A DNA stretch of 64,000 nt from contig CAJXQI010000011.1 in the NCBI GenBank assembly GCA_913058395.1, positions 62,001 to 126,000 on the forward strand, read 5' to 3'. The notes below the pieces were generated by a model. The model ran no database searches. It was not told the DNA's origin and saw only the letters and a program-made list of their open reading frames with translations. Origin of the DNA: an uncultured Colwellia sp. GTDB lineage: Bacteria; Pseudomonadota; Gammaproteobacteria; Enterobacterales; Alteromonadaceae. Made by a program: the position numbers and the translations under genes. Within the stretch, counting starts at the first letter, position 1; every line of letters begins with the position of its first letter. Below, in pieces: positions 17,567-26,145 of the stretch.

Positions 17567-19009
17567 ATGGATATCATTGCAAATTTTATTAACGGTCAAT
17601 ATCACGCACCACTAGGAGAAAACTATCTAGATAACATAGAGCCTGCAACCGGCTTGGTTTATGGGAAAATTCCCGATAGTGAAAAGGCAGATGTTGAACT
17701 TGCCGTAGCGGCAGCTAAAAAAGCGCTACCGGCATGGCAAGCGATGCCACTTGAGCAACGTGCGGATATGCTCAGCGCTATTGCTCAAGAAATTGAAGCA
17801 CGCAATGATGAATTAGCCATGGCTGAAGCCATTGATAATGGTAAACCGGTTGCGTTGGCGCGTATTGTTGATATCCCACGTGCCGCGAGTAATTTTAAAT
17901 TTTTTGCCCATGCCTGTTCGCAATTTGCTAGTGAATCTCACGCCATAGCCGGCACAGCAATTAATTACACCTTGCGCCAACCCGTTGGTATTGTTGGCTG
18001 TATTTCTCCGTGGAATTTACCCTTGTATCTATTTACTTGGAAAATAGCGCCAGCATTAGCAGCTGGAAATTGTGTTATTGCCAAGCCATCTGAAGTCACA
18101 CCAAAAACGGCAGCATTATTAGGCGAAATATGCCAGAAAGCGGGTTTACCTGCTGGAGTGTTAAACATTCTGCATGGTAGCGGTGCAAAGGTTGGCCAAG
18201 CCATTTGCCAACACCAAGAAATCAAAGCTATTTCATTTACGGGCGGCACAACTACAGGTGCCCAAATTGCGCAACTATTAGCGCCGACATTTAAAAAAAT
18301 ATCACTTGAACTTGGTGGAAAAAATCCCGCGTTGATCTTTGCTGACTGTGATTTTGATAATACTATTGAACAAGTTTTTCGAGCGAGCTTTGCCAATCAA
18401 GGGCAAATTTGTTTATGTGCTTCACGCCTTTATATTGAGCGCCCTATCTACGAGAAATTTAAACAAGCATTGGTGGATAAAGCAAAAGCATTACAGCCGA
18501 ACGATCCTTTACTCGATGATAGTCAAATGGGGGCTTTAGTTTCCAAAAGTCACCTTGAAAAAGTACTAGGTTATATTGAACTTGCGAAAGCAGAAGGTGG
18601 AAAAGTATTAGCCGGAGGCAAACAAGTTAACTTAGCTGGTCGTTGTCAAAAGGGTTATTTTTTACAACCTACGATTATTGAAAACTTAGACAATCAAGCA
18701 CAGTGTAATCAAGAAGAGATCTTTGGCCCAGTAATAACCTTACAGCCATTCGATACTGATGAAGAAGCGTTAACATTAGCTAATGACAGTAATTATGGCT
18801 TAGCGGCAACTATTTGGACTAACCATCTAGGGCGAGCACACCAATTGGCCGAAACACTAAATACCGGCATCGTTTGGATCAATTGTTGGTTATTACGAGA
18901 TTTACGCACCCCTTTTGGCGGCATGAACCATTCAGGGCTAGGCCGTGAAGGTGGCCATGAAGCGATGCGATTCTTTACCGAAAGCAAAAATGTTTGTGTC
19001 AAATACTAA
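17567..19009 (+). CDS. 2-aminomuconate 6-semialdehyde dehydrogenase
   Basis: I start at ATG 17567, which has AAGGG nine bases upstream; the upstream in-frame extension overlaps the SDR gene. This is a 480-residue NAD-dependent aldehyde dehydrogenase with PWNLPLYLFTWKIAPALAAGN, general base Glu248 in LELGGKNP, and catalytic Cys282 in NQGQICLC. Neighbouring 3-hydroxyanthranilate dioxygenase, ACMS decarboxylase and RidA deaminase genes point to oxidation of 2-aminomuconate semialdehyde to 2-aminomuconate (EC 1.2.1.32). The family also includes hydroxymuconic and betaine aldehyde dehydrogenases, so the specificity rests on context. Confidence 0.87.
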   Translation: MDIIANFINGQYHAPLGENYLDNIEPATGLVYGKIPDSEKADVELAVAAAKKALPAWQAMPLEQRADMLSAIAQEIEARNDELAMAEAIDNGKPVALARIVDIPRAASNFKFFAHACSQFASESHAIAGTAINYTLRQPVGIVGCISPWNLPLYLFTWKIAPALAAGNCVIAKPSEVTPKTAALLGEICQKAGLPAGVLNILHGSGAKVGQAICQHQEIKAISFTGGTTTGAQIAQLLAPTFKKISLELGGKNPALIFADCDFDNTIEQVFRASFANQGQICLCASRLYIERPIYEKFKQALVDKAKALQPNDPLLDDSQMGALVSKSHLEKVLGYIELAKAEGGKVLAGGKQVNLAGRCQKGYFLQPTIIENLDNQAQCNQEEIFGPVITLQPFDTDEEALTLANDSNYGLAATIWTNHLGRAHQLAETLNTGIVWINCWLLRDLRTPFGGMNHSGLGREGGHEAMRFFTESKNVCVKY

Positions 19010-19338
19010 CCGAGATAACTAACTAAAAATGAATCAAAGTTGTTGTAAATTTAAATCATCAGGAGCGATATTTGCCAGTGTATTAGGCTGCAAATGGACG
19101 TTGATCTGACCCTTCCCTCCGCTTCTTGAACTAGACTGTAATAATTACCGTTTATGCTTTTATGCTTGCAACTTTTGTGTTTTAAATTTTTTGAGAGCTC
19201 AGTCTTTAAAGACTCATCTAGGTCATCTCATGGCGATAACGCAAAAAGTGAATTACAGCATGAAATAACGCTTTATATTTGAGCAGCCACGTATACACAG
19301 CATAAACAGAACAAACACATATAAAAACAATAACTAAA
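19010..19338. other. intra-cluster gap between ALDH and RidA genes
   Basis: This 329-base gap is unusual inside an otherwise tight cluster and has no ORF of note. It holds a C/T-rich stretch at 19096-19130, less AT-rich than its surroundings and unlike the local intergenic DNA, and a perfect 14-bp palindrome AGTCTTTAAAGACT at 19201-19214. It may include a second promoter for the downstream genes or the remains of an inserted sequence. Confidence 0.5.
19201..19214. repeat. 14-bp perfect palindrome
   Basis: AGTCTTTAAAGACT is fully self-complementary and lies 138 bases before the RidA-type gene. It is a possible operator for an internal promoter. Confidence 0.4.
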
Positions 19339-19791
19339 ATGGAAAAAACTATGTCTGAATTATTTAACGCTGATCAAGCACCTAAACCCGTTGGTTTATA
19401 CCCGCACGCCCGTCAAGTGGGGAACTTACTATTCTTATCTGGTGTTGGCCCTCGTCAAGCTGGCAGCTCTGATATTCCTGGCGTTGAATTAAATCAAAAT
19501 GGCGAAATCATCAGTTATGACATTGCAGCACAATGCCACAGTGTTTTTCAAAATATAAGTACCATTTTAGCTGCGGCAAATGCAGATTGGATGGATTTGG
19601 TTGATGTCACTGTTTTTCTCACTAACATGAAAGATGATTTTGCTACTTATAATCGAATTTATGCTGAATATTTTTCAGAAAATATGCCATGTCGAACCAC
19701 GGTAGAAATTAATAAACTACCAACCCCTATTGCAATTGAATTGAAATGTATTGCTGCGCTGCCAGCAGCTAAAATAAAGAAAGAGGTGTAA
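19339..19791 (+). CDS. RidA-family 2-aminomuconate deaminase
   Basis: This 150-residue RidA/YjgF/Rid protein shows PVGLYPHARQVGNLLFLSGVGPRQ at the N-terminus, the VDVTVFLTNMKDDFATYNRIYAEYF core, and RTTVEINKLPTPIAIELKCIA, where the Arg and Glu of the Rid active cleft sit. In 2-nitrobenzoate and 3-hydroxyanthranilate clusters this branch hydrolyses 2-aminomuconate to 4-oxalocrotonate plus ammonia (EC 3.5.99.5). Placement between the semialdehyde dehydrogenase and the dioxygenase gene supports that role over generic enamine deamination. A second ATG at 19351 is an alternative start. It ends three bases before the next gene. Confidence 0.83.
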   Translation: MEKTMSELFNADQAPKPVGLYPHARQVGNLLFLSGVGPRQAGSSDIPGVELNQNGEIISYDIAAQCHSVFQNISTILAAANADWMDLVDVTVFLTNMKDDFATYNRIYAEYFSENMPCRTTVEINKLPTPIAIELKCIAALPAAKIKKEV

Positions 19792-19794
19792 GTA

Positions 19795-20370
19795 ATGCCT
19801 AACTTTGCCATGCCCTTTAACCTTCAACAGTGGATTGATGATCACCGCGAACAGCTAAAGCCTCCGGTATGTAATAAACAAATATTCGAACAAGATGACT
19901 ACATTGTTATGGTCGTTGGTGGCCCTAATAATCGCAGCGACTTTCACTACAACGAAACACCGGAGCTATTTTTTCAACTAGAAGGCGAAATGGTTCTCAG
20001 CATTGTTAATAGTGAAGAACAAGACTGCTACCCCACGTTATGTAATGACACAGCGAAAAAGTCAGAAAAAACGGTTGAGTTTACTGATATTCCAATTAAA
20101 GCCGGAGAAATATTTCTACTGCCACCAAAAGTATTGCATTCACCGCAGCGCTTTGAAAATAGCGTCGGACTAGTGGTTGAACAAAAAAGAACTCAAGGCC
20201 AGCAAGATGCATTATTTTGGTTTTGCCCGCAATGTAAAGCCCCGTTATACAACGAGCAGTTTTGCCTAGACAATATCGAAACAGACTTGCCTATTATATT
20301 TGATAATTTTTATCGCAAAACCGAAAACTGTCAGTGCAAAAAATGTGGTTTCACAACAACAAAATCATAG
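19795..20370 (+). CDS. nbaC: 3-hydroxyanthranilate 3,4-dioxygenase
   Basis: This cupin-fold extradiol dioxygenase (EC 1.13.11.6) opens 3-hydroxyanthranilate to 2-amino-3-carboxymuconate semialdehyde. At 191 residues it has the bacterial length. Fe(II) ligands are recognisable in DFHYNETPELFFQLEGE (His, Glu) and in LHSPQRF (His). The extra C-terminal rubredoxin-like iron site of bacterial and fungal forms is present as CPQC...CKKC. The ATG at 19795 is three bases after the RidA stop, and the ACMS decarboxylase follows 21 bases later. Confidence 0.95.
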   Translation: MPNFAMPFNLQQWIDDHREQLKPPVCNKQIFEQDDYIVMVVGGPNNRSDFHYNETPELFFQLEGEMVLSIVNSEEQDCYPTLCNDTAKKSEKTVEFTDIPIKAGEIFLLPPKVLHSPQRFENSVGLVVEQKRTQGQQDALFWFCPQCKAPLYNEQFCLDNIETDLPIIFDNFYRKTENCQCKKCGFTTTKS

Positions 20371-20391
20371 TGGATAAAAGGAAGTAAACAT

Positions 20392-21402
20392 ATGTTAAAA
20401 ATTGATATCCACACCCATATTTTACCGAAAACTTGGCCAAATTTACGAGAAAAATATGGCTACGGTGGCTTTGTTAGCTTAGATCATCACAAATGCGGCT
20501 GTGCCCGTATGATGGTTGACGACAAATTTTTTCGTGAAATTGAGCACAACTGCTGGGACCCTAAAGTACGACTGCAAGACTGTCAGCAACATAATGTCGA
20601 TGTACAAGTACTTTCTACCGTTCCAGTAATGTTTAACTATTGGGCAAAACCCAACGATACCTTAGACCTAGCGAAATACTTAAATGATCATATCGCCGGC
20701 ATTGTTGCTGAGCATCCAAAACGCTTTGTTGGTTTAGGTACCGTGCCGATGCAAGCACCAGACTTAGCGATTAAAGAGTTAGAGCGTTGCGTGAAAGATA
20801 TAGGCTTAGCCGGTATTCAAATTGGCTCTCATATCAATGATATGAACTTAGATCACGAACAGTTGTTCCCAATATTTGAAGCCGCACAAGACCTTGGCGC
20901 CGCCGTATTCGTACACCCGTGGGACATGATGGCAAAAGAGAAAATGCCGAAGTATTGGTTACCGTGGTTAGTAGGTATGCCAGCAGAGTCAAGTTTAGCG
21001 ATGTGTTCAATGATATTTGGCGGTGTATTGCAGCGTTTACCTAAGTTGAAAATTGCCTTTGCCCACGGCGGTGGTTCATTTCCAGCAACCATAGGACGAA
21101 TTGAACATGGCTTTAATGTTCGACCTGATCTTTGCGCAGTTGACTGCCCTATTAACCCGCGTGATTTTCTTCCGCAAATCTATTTAGATTCATTAGTGCA
21201 CGACCCATTAGCTTTGAAATACTTGGTCGATTTGATGGGGCCAGACAATATTGCTCTTGGTACAGACTACCCATTTCCATTAGGTGAACTTAGCCCTGGA
21301 AAATTAATAGAATCCAGTAATTTTAGTGATGATATAAAAGCTAAGTTATTGCATGGCAGTGCGTTGAACTGGTTAGGATTAACTAAGGAGCAATTCTTAT
21401 GA
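20392..21402 (+). CDS. 2-amino-3-carboxymuconate-6-semialdehyde decarboxylase (ACMSD)
   Basis: This zinc amidohydrolase-fold decarboxylase (EC 4.1.1.45) has 336 residues. The N-terminal metal site is [14 protein letters not shown], with later ligands in [20 protein letters not shown] and [11 protein letters not shown], all typical of ACMSD. It converts ACMS to 2-aminomuconate semialdehyde. This diverts flux away from spontaneous quinolinate formation and thus marks the pathway as degradative rather than NAD-synthetic. SD GGAAG lies before the ATG. It is tightly spaced between the dioxygenase and cyclase-family genes. Confidence 0.95.
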   Translation: MLKIDIHTHILPKTWPNLREKYGYGGFVSLDHHKCGCARMMVDDKFFREIEHNCWDPKVRLQDCQQHNVDVQVLSTVPVMFNYWAKPNDTLDLAKYLNDHIAGIVAEHPKRFVGLGTVPMQAPDLAIKELERCVKDIGLAGIQIGSHINDMNLDHEQLFPIFEAAQDLGAAVFVHPWDMMAKEKMPKYWLPWLVGMPAESSLAMCSMIFGGVLQRLPKLKIAFAHGGGSFPATIGRIEHGFNVRPDLCAVDCPINPRDFLPQIYLDSLVHDPLALKYLVDLMGPDNIALGTDYPFPLGELSPGKLIESSNFSDDIKAKLLHGSALNWLGLTKEQFL

Positions 21403-21460
21403 TGTTACCTTCACCGCACCATCACATAATGACCGTAACGTTAAGTATTGAGGACGCGCT

Positions 21461-22306
21461 ATGCTAACCACAATTTCACTTGGCAACCAACATTATAATA
21501 TCAATACTGATTTTGCTCATTCTTTAGCGATTGCCGTTTGTTTTAACAATGCTGAACAGCAGCCAAATCACTTTGGAGCAACACCCGCTACCGCCATTCC
21601 TATGCAAGCAAATGGTTTTATTGGTGATACCGAGCAAGGCGGTAGCTGCAATGTCAATGAGCTCACCCTCAACCCACATTGCAATGGCACACACACTGAA
21701 ACTATCGCTCATATTTGCGATACAAGTAATGCACTAGCATTAAAAGTATCAGCGCTTAAAATACCACCACTAATGCCGTGCGCTCTAATATCAGTTACTC
21801 CCATTCCCGCCATGGGCTGTCACGATGAATATAGCCCTGGCTTTAATCCCGACGATTTTATTATCGACCGACAACAACTTGAGCAACACTTATCAAGCTA
21901 TAGCATTGAACAATTGCAATCTGTCGCTGTAAGAACATTGCCAAATACACCGAGTAAATGTCAGGAAAATTATAGCGCGAGTAATCAACCTGCCTTTTTT
22001 AGTCGAGAAGCTATTTTATATCTCAATGAGCTTGGCGTTGAGCACTTAATTCTAGATATTCCGTCGTTAGACAGATTGGATGATGACGGACTATTAACTT
22101 GTCATCATATTTTTTGGCAAGTTGCTGAAGGAGCACATCAGCCAAGTACAAATAGCTTGCTCAACAAAACCATTACTGAAATGGCTTATATCGATAACTC
22201 GATACCAGACGGTTTCTATTTCGCCAATATACAAACACCTGCGTTTGTTAATGACGCAGCGCCGAGTAGACCCATGTTGTATCAGGCTGAAGCACTACCC
22301 GATTAA
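21461..22306 (+). CDS. cyclase-family hydrolase, candidate kynurenine formamidase
   Basis: This is a 281-residue protein of the cyclase/KynB family (PF04199). The metal-binding signature HxGTHxDxPxH reads HCNGTHTETIAH here, so a Glu stands where most KynB enzymes have Asp. Flanking motifs DIPSLDR and HHIFW fit the family. In this cluster the missing step is N-formylkynurenine to kynurenine, which makes arylformamidase (EC 3.5.1.9) the best guess. It is clearly longer than classical KynB (about 210 aa), so a different amide or lactone substrate is possible. SD GAGGA precedes the ATG. Confidence 0.75.
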   Translation: MLTTISLGNQHYNINTDFAHSLAIAVCFNNAEQQPNHFGATPATAIPMQANGFIGDTEQGGSCNVNELTLNPHCNGTHTETIAHICDTSNALALKVSALKIPPLMPCALISVTPIPAMGCHDEYSPGFNPDDFIIDRQQLEQHLSSYSIEQLQSVAVRTLPNTPSKCQENYSASNQPAFFSREAILYLNELGVEHLILDIPSLDRLDDDGLLTCHHIFWQVAEGAHQPSTNSLLNKTITEMAYIDNSIPDGFYFANIQTPAFVNDAAPSRPMLYQAEALPD

Positions 22307-22433
22307 AGGCCTAAACCTAAGGTACAGCGTTACGTGAACGGTATTAAGTTTACCAAAGTAAAATAATAAAAAGCTTAATGTCGATTTATCGAACAACACA
22401 ATAATAAAAATAAGCACAAGAATAGGTACAACA

Positions 22434-23729
22434 ATGACTAACGAAACAACGCTAGATAAAAACATTACCACTTTAGCTTTTGCAAAAGCATTAGATGCAG
22501 CGGATCCAATCGCGAATATGCGTGAGCACTTTTCTATTCCCAAGCAAGCATCAGGCGAGAATGAATACTACTTCACCGGTAACTCTCTCGGTTTACAACC
22601 CAAACTTGCCCGTGAAGCTGTCATCGAATTGCTTGATGCTTGGCAACAACGTGGCGTTAAAGGGCATTTTGAAGGTGATTACCCTTGGATGCCTTACCAT
22701 GAATTCCTGACTGAGCAAGCCGCTGAAATTGTTGGCGCATTACCAAAAGAGGTGGTGATGATGAATTCGTTAACTGCCAATTTGCATTTTATGATGGCTA
22801 GTTTTTATCAGCCAACTCAACAACGCAGTAAAATATTGATTGAAGACCACGCTTTTCCGTCAGATCATTACGCGGTTGAATCACAACTTAAACATCACAA
22901 TAAAAACGTTGATGACAACCTGTTACTGTGGACACCTCGTGCAGGCGAAGAGCTACTGAATTATGACGATTTATGGCAAATCATTGAGCAACATGGCGAC
23001 GAAATTGCGCTAATTTTACTGCCTGGTGTGCAATATTACACAGGGCAAGTGCTCGATATGAAGCGCATTACAGAGGTGGCTCAAGCCAAAGGAATTAAGG
23101 TCGGGTTTGATCTCGCCCATGCCGCTGGAAATATCGAGCTATCTTTACATGACTGGCAAGTCGATTTTGCTTGTTGGTGTAGTTACAAATATTTAAACAG
23201 TGGCGCAGGCTCAATTGCTGGCTGCTTTGTTCATCAAAAGCATGTAGAAAATACTGAATTGAATCGTCTTGCTGGTTGGTGGGGACATGATAAATCTAGC
23301 CGCTTTAAAATGGAAAATACTTTCAAACCGATTCCAAGCGCCGAAGGTTGGCAATTATCAAATCCGCCAGTATTGTCACTGGCCGCTGTTAGGGGCTCTT
23401 TTGATACCATCAAGCTTGCGGGCGGCATGAAGCCTTTACGGGAAAAATCCTTAAAGCTTAGCCAGTACTTAATTGACTTAATCGCCGCAGAGCTCGGCAG
23501 TAAAATTCGTATTATTACACCGTTAGAAAACTCTCAACGTGGCTGTCAATTATCTCTAATGGTTAATGTTACAGGTTTAGATGGCAAAGCTATGTACAAC
23601 GCCCTAGAAGAAAACGGCGTAACTACGGATTGGCGAGAGCCAAATGTTATCCGTGTCGCTCCCGTACCTTTATATAATAGCTTTCAAGATGTTTATCATT
23701 TTGTCAGAATTTTGAAGGAGTGTATTTAA
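22434..23729 (+). CDS. kynU: kynureninase
   Basis: This PLP-dependent hydrolase (EC 3.7.1.3) cleaves 3-hydroxykynurenine or kynurenine to 3-hydroxyanthranilate or anthranilate plus alanine. Its 431 residues match the family. Seen motifs are YFTGNSLGLQPK, GHFEGDYPWMPYHE, ILLPGVQYYTGQVLD, and GFDLAHAAGN containing the PLP-pairing Asp. The Schiff-base Lys252 lies in CWCSYKYLNSGAGS. It follows the cyclase-family gene by 127 bases, which hold the 12-bp palindrome TCGATTTATCGA at 22381. Its stop codon shares one base with the start of the monooxygenase gene. Confidence 0.97.
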   Translation: MTNETTLDKNITTLAFAKALDAADPIANMREHFSIPKQASGENEYYFTGNSLGLQPKLAREAVIELLDAWQQRGVKGHFEGDYPWMPYHEFLTEQAAEIVGALPKEVVMMNSLTANLHFMMASFYQPTQQRSKILIEDHAFPSDHYAVESQLKHHNKNVDDNLLLWTPRAGEELLNYDDLWQIIEQHGDEIALILLPGVQYYTGQVLDMKRITEVAQAKGIKVGFDLAHAAGNIELSLHDWQVDFACWCSYKYLNSGAGSIAGCFVHQKHVENTELNRLAGWWGHDKSSRFKMENTFKPIPSAEGWQLSNPPVLSLAAVRGSFDTIKLAGGMKPLREKSLKLSQYLIDLIAAELGSKIRIITPLENSQRGCQLSLMVNVTGLDGKAMYNALEENGVTTDWREPNVIRVAPVPLYNSFQDVYHFVRILKECI

Positions 23730-25153
23730 TGGCTAATACACAGTTGAAAAAAAATACCGCGAAAGAAAAAATAACCATAGCTGGTGCAGGTCCAGTCGGT
23801 GCATTACTGGCAGTGATATTAGCCCGACATGGCCACCCTGTTAACTTATGCGAGTCGCGCCCAGACTCAAGAAAACATAGTGTTTATCAAGGTAAATCAA
23901 TCAATATAGCGTTGTCAGATAGAGGATGGTTAGCCTTAGAAGCGGTTGGTATTGCCGAACAAGTTAAACAAAATGCTATCGCGATGAAAAAACGTGTTAT
24001 GCATGCTGTAGATGGCACAATTACCGAACAAGCTTATGGTAAAGAAGGCCAAGCAATATGGTCAGTTTCCCGTGCAGGCATTAACGAACAGTTACTTGAT
24101 TTAGCCGAAAAAGAATCACTTATTAATATTGAGTTTGAACAACGTCTTATAGATGTTGACTTTAACAGCGCATCTGCAAGCTTTAGCCATGAGCATGCAA
24201 TAAATAAAGTCAGTGGTGATATTCTGTTTGGTGCTGACGGCGCTTACTCTAAGGTTCGCCGTTTAGCACAAGAAACCCCGCGCTTTAGTTATAGTCAGTC
24301 ATATATGCCGCAAAGCTATATTGAATTGCATATTCCTGCCAATGCAGACGGTTCTTTTAAAATGGACAAGGACGCACTGCATATTTGGCCTCGTAAAGAC
24401 TTTATGCTGATTGCACTTCCTAATCCTGACGGAACATTTACTTGTACTTTATTTCTCGACTTCCAAGGTGAAGTTTCATTTTCGTCTTTAACACGACGCA
24501 GTGATGTCAGTGAATTTTTCCAACAAAACTTTGCCGATGCCATGTCATTACTTGAAAACCCTGTTGATGAATTTATGGAGAAAACAGCTAATCCTTTATC
24601 ATTGGTTAGTGTTGCCCCTTGGGTGATTAATAACAAAGTTGCTTTAATTGGTGATGCAGCACATGCCATGGTGCCATTTTTTGGCCAAGGTATGAATTGT
24701 GGTTTTGAAGATTGTCGCGTACTCGGTGAATTAATTAGCCAATATAACAATGACTGGTCGCAAATTTTCCCTGCTTACCAAGGCGCTAGAAAAATTAATG
24801 CCGATGCCATCACAGAGTTAGCCAAACGCAACTTTATCGAAATGAGTGAGTATTCAGGGCAGGCATCATTTTTATTACAAAAGAAAATAGAAGCAGAGTT
24901 TCATCAACGCCAACCAAAGCTTTGGACACCACTTTACTCTATGGTGACCTTTTCACCTTTATTGCCCTATTCAGAAGCCCTAGCAATTGGTGACATTCAA
25001 CAAAAAATAATGCAACAAATCATGCGAATACCTGATATCGAACATTGCTGGCAAGAAGACTTTGTATATCAAAAATTGCAGAAACTAGCAGAAGCAGTAT
25101 TTAAAGGGGTAAATAATGAAGCTGTAATACACGCTAGAGGTGAAAATAAATGA
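23729..25153 (+). CDS. kmo: kynurenine 3-monooxygenase
   Basis: This FAD- and NADPH-dependent hydroxylase (EC 1.14.13.9) makes 3-hydroxykynurenine. I start at ATG 23729: GAAGGAG lies about eight bases upstream and the codon overlaps the kynU stop (TAATG). The 474 residues show GAGPVGALLA (FAD, about 16-25), NIALSDRGW, the GADGAYSKVR segment and LIGDAAHAMVPFFGQGMNCGFEDC. The C-terminal third is the hydrophobic membrane-associated tail region of KMO. The stop overlaps the following ATG (ATGA), so translation is coupled. Confidence 0.95.
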   Translation: MANTQLKKNTAKEKITIAGAGPVGALLAVILARHGHPVNLCESRPDSRKHSVYQGKSINIALSDRGWLALEAVGIAEQVKQNAIAMKKRVMHAVDGTITEQAYGKEGQAIWSVSRAGINEQLLDLAEKESLINIEFEQRLIDVDFNSASASFSHEHAINKVSGDILFGADGAYSKVRRLAQETPRFSYSQSYMPQSYIELHIPANADGSFKMDKDALHIWPRKDFMLIALPNPDGTFTCTLFLDFQGEVSFSSLTRRSDVSEFFQQNFADAMSLLENPVDEFMEKTANPLSLVSVAPWVINNKVALIGDAAHAMVPFFGQGMNCGFEDCRVLGELISQYNNDWSQIFPAYQGARKINADAITELAKRNFIEMSEYSGQASFLLQKKIEAEFHQRQPKLWTPLYSMVTFSPLLPYSEALAIGDIQQKIMQQIMRIPDIEHCWQEDFVYQKLQKLAEAVFKGVNNEAVIHARGENK

Positions 25154-25164
25154 GGGTAATTAAA

Positions 25165-26076
25165 ATGACTAAAAAAACGCAAGAAAAAAGTCAGGAAAGC
25201 AAAAACACGGGTTGCCCTTTTCATGCACAACCTAGTAATGAAAAAGAAAACTACCGAGCACTAGAAGACGGTATTCATCAAGACTTTAACGATGAAATGT
25301 CGTACAGCGATTACTTACAGTTAGAGCAAATATTGTCGGCTCAAAAGCCTATCAGTAATGAACATGACGAAATGCTGTTTATTGTCATTCATCAAAGTAG
25401 TGAATTGTGGTTAAAGCTAGCTGGGCATGAATTACAGCGCGCTGTAGAGCATATAAAGTCAGCTAACTTTGGCCCCGCATTTAAAGTTATCGCGCGAGTT
25501 AAGCAAATATTCCTGCAATTAACACAATCTTGGAATATATTATCTACGCTAACGCCAAGTGACTACTTAAAGTTTCGTGACGATTTAGGGCGTTCGTCAG
25601 GTTTTCAATCCTATGGCTACCGTAAGCTGGAGTTTTTATTAGGTAATAAGAATGCTGATATGCTCAGTGTTCACAAAGCTAACGACCCTGCACACCAAGA
25701 ACTAAGCCAGCTATTAAACTCGAACAGCCTTTACGATGAAGTCATCATTGCATTAGCAAATGCAGGCTTTGATATTGATGATAACGTGAAGCAACGCGAT
25801 ATTACACAACCTTATCAGCGTAACGATTCTGTGCTTGCCGCATGGCTAAATGTTTATCAACAACCTGAAACTTATTTTGAATTATATGAGTTAGCAGAAA
25901 AGTTGGTTGATATTGAAGATGCCTTTCAGCAGTGGCGCTTCAAGCATATGTATACCGTGCAACGTATTATTGGTTATAAACAAGGAACAGGTGGCTCATC
26001 TGGGGTAGGCTTTTTGAAAAAAGCTCTGGATGTCAGCTTTTTCCCAGAGCTTTTTGAAGTTAGAACACACTTATAA
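25165..26076 (+). CDS. kynA: tryptophan 2,3-dioxygenase
   Basis: This heme enzyme (EC 1.13.11.11) opens the indole ring to N-formylkynurenine. Key segments are MSYSDYLQLEQILSAQKP, FIVIHQSSELWLKL (substrate-binding His), FRDDLGRSSGFQS, and the proximal heme ligand His261 in RFKHMYTVQRIIG, followed by GTGGSSGVGFL. I prefer the ATG at 25165 because GAGGG sits eight bases upstream; the ATG at 25150 overlapping the kmo stop is possible. The 303-residue product has an N-terminal extension with Cys17-Pro18 in NTGCPFHAQ. It is the last gene of the cluster although it catalyses the first step. Confidence 0.96.
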   Translation: MTKKTQEKSQESKNTGCPFHAQPSNEKENYRALEDGIHQDFNDEMSYSDYLQLEQILSAQKPISNEHDEMLFIVIHQSSELWLKLAGHELQRAVEHIKSANFGPAFKVIARVKQIFLQLTQSWNILSTLTPSDYLKFRDDLGRSSGFQSYGYRKLEFLLGNKNADMLSVHKANDPAHQELSQLLNSNSLYDEVIIALANAGFDIDDNVKQRDITQPYQRNDSVLAAWLNVYQQPETYFELYELAEKLVDIEDAFQQWRFKHMYTVQRIIGYKQGTGGSSGVGFLKKALDVSFFPELFEVRTHL

Positions 26077-26098
26077 TTTGCTGTGATTCCTGTGATAT

Positions 26099-26129
26099 AA
26101 GCACCTCTAGCTAATTGGTTTTGGTGCTT
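26099..26129 (+). terminator. hairpin after kynA
   Basis: AAGCACC / GGTGCTT stem with a 17-nt loop, 23 bases past the stop, followed by a short TAT-rich tail. This is a weak terminator candidate lying before the convergent ATL gene. Confidence 0.5.
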
Positions 26130-26145
26130 TATATTAACAAAAATA

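Noticed and set aside
16768-26076. Kynurenine genes as a de novo NAD pathway
   Set aside because: ACMSD, aminomuconate semialdehyde dehydrogenase and the RidA-type deaminase pull the intermediate away from quinolinate, and no quinolinate phosphoribosyltransferase gene is present.
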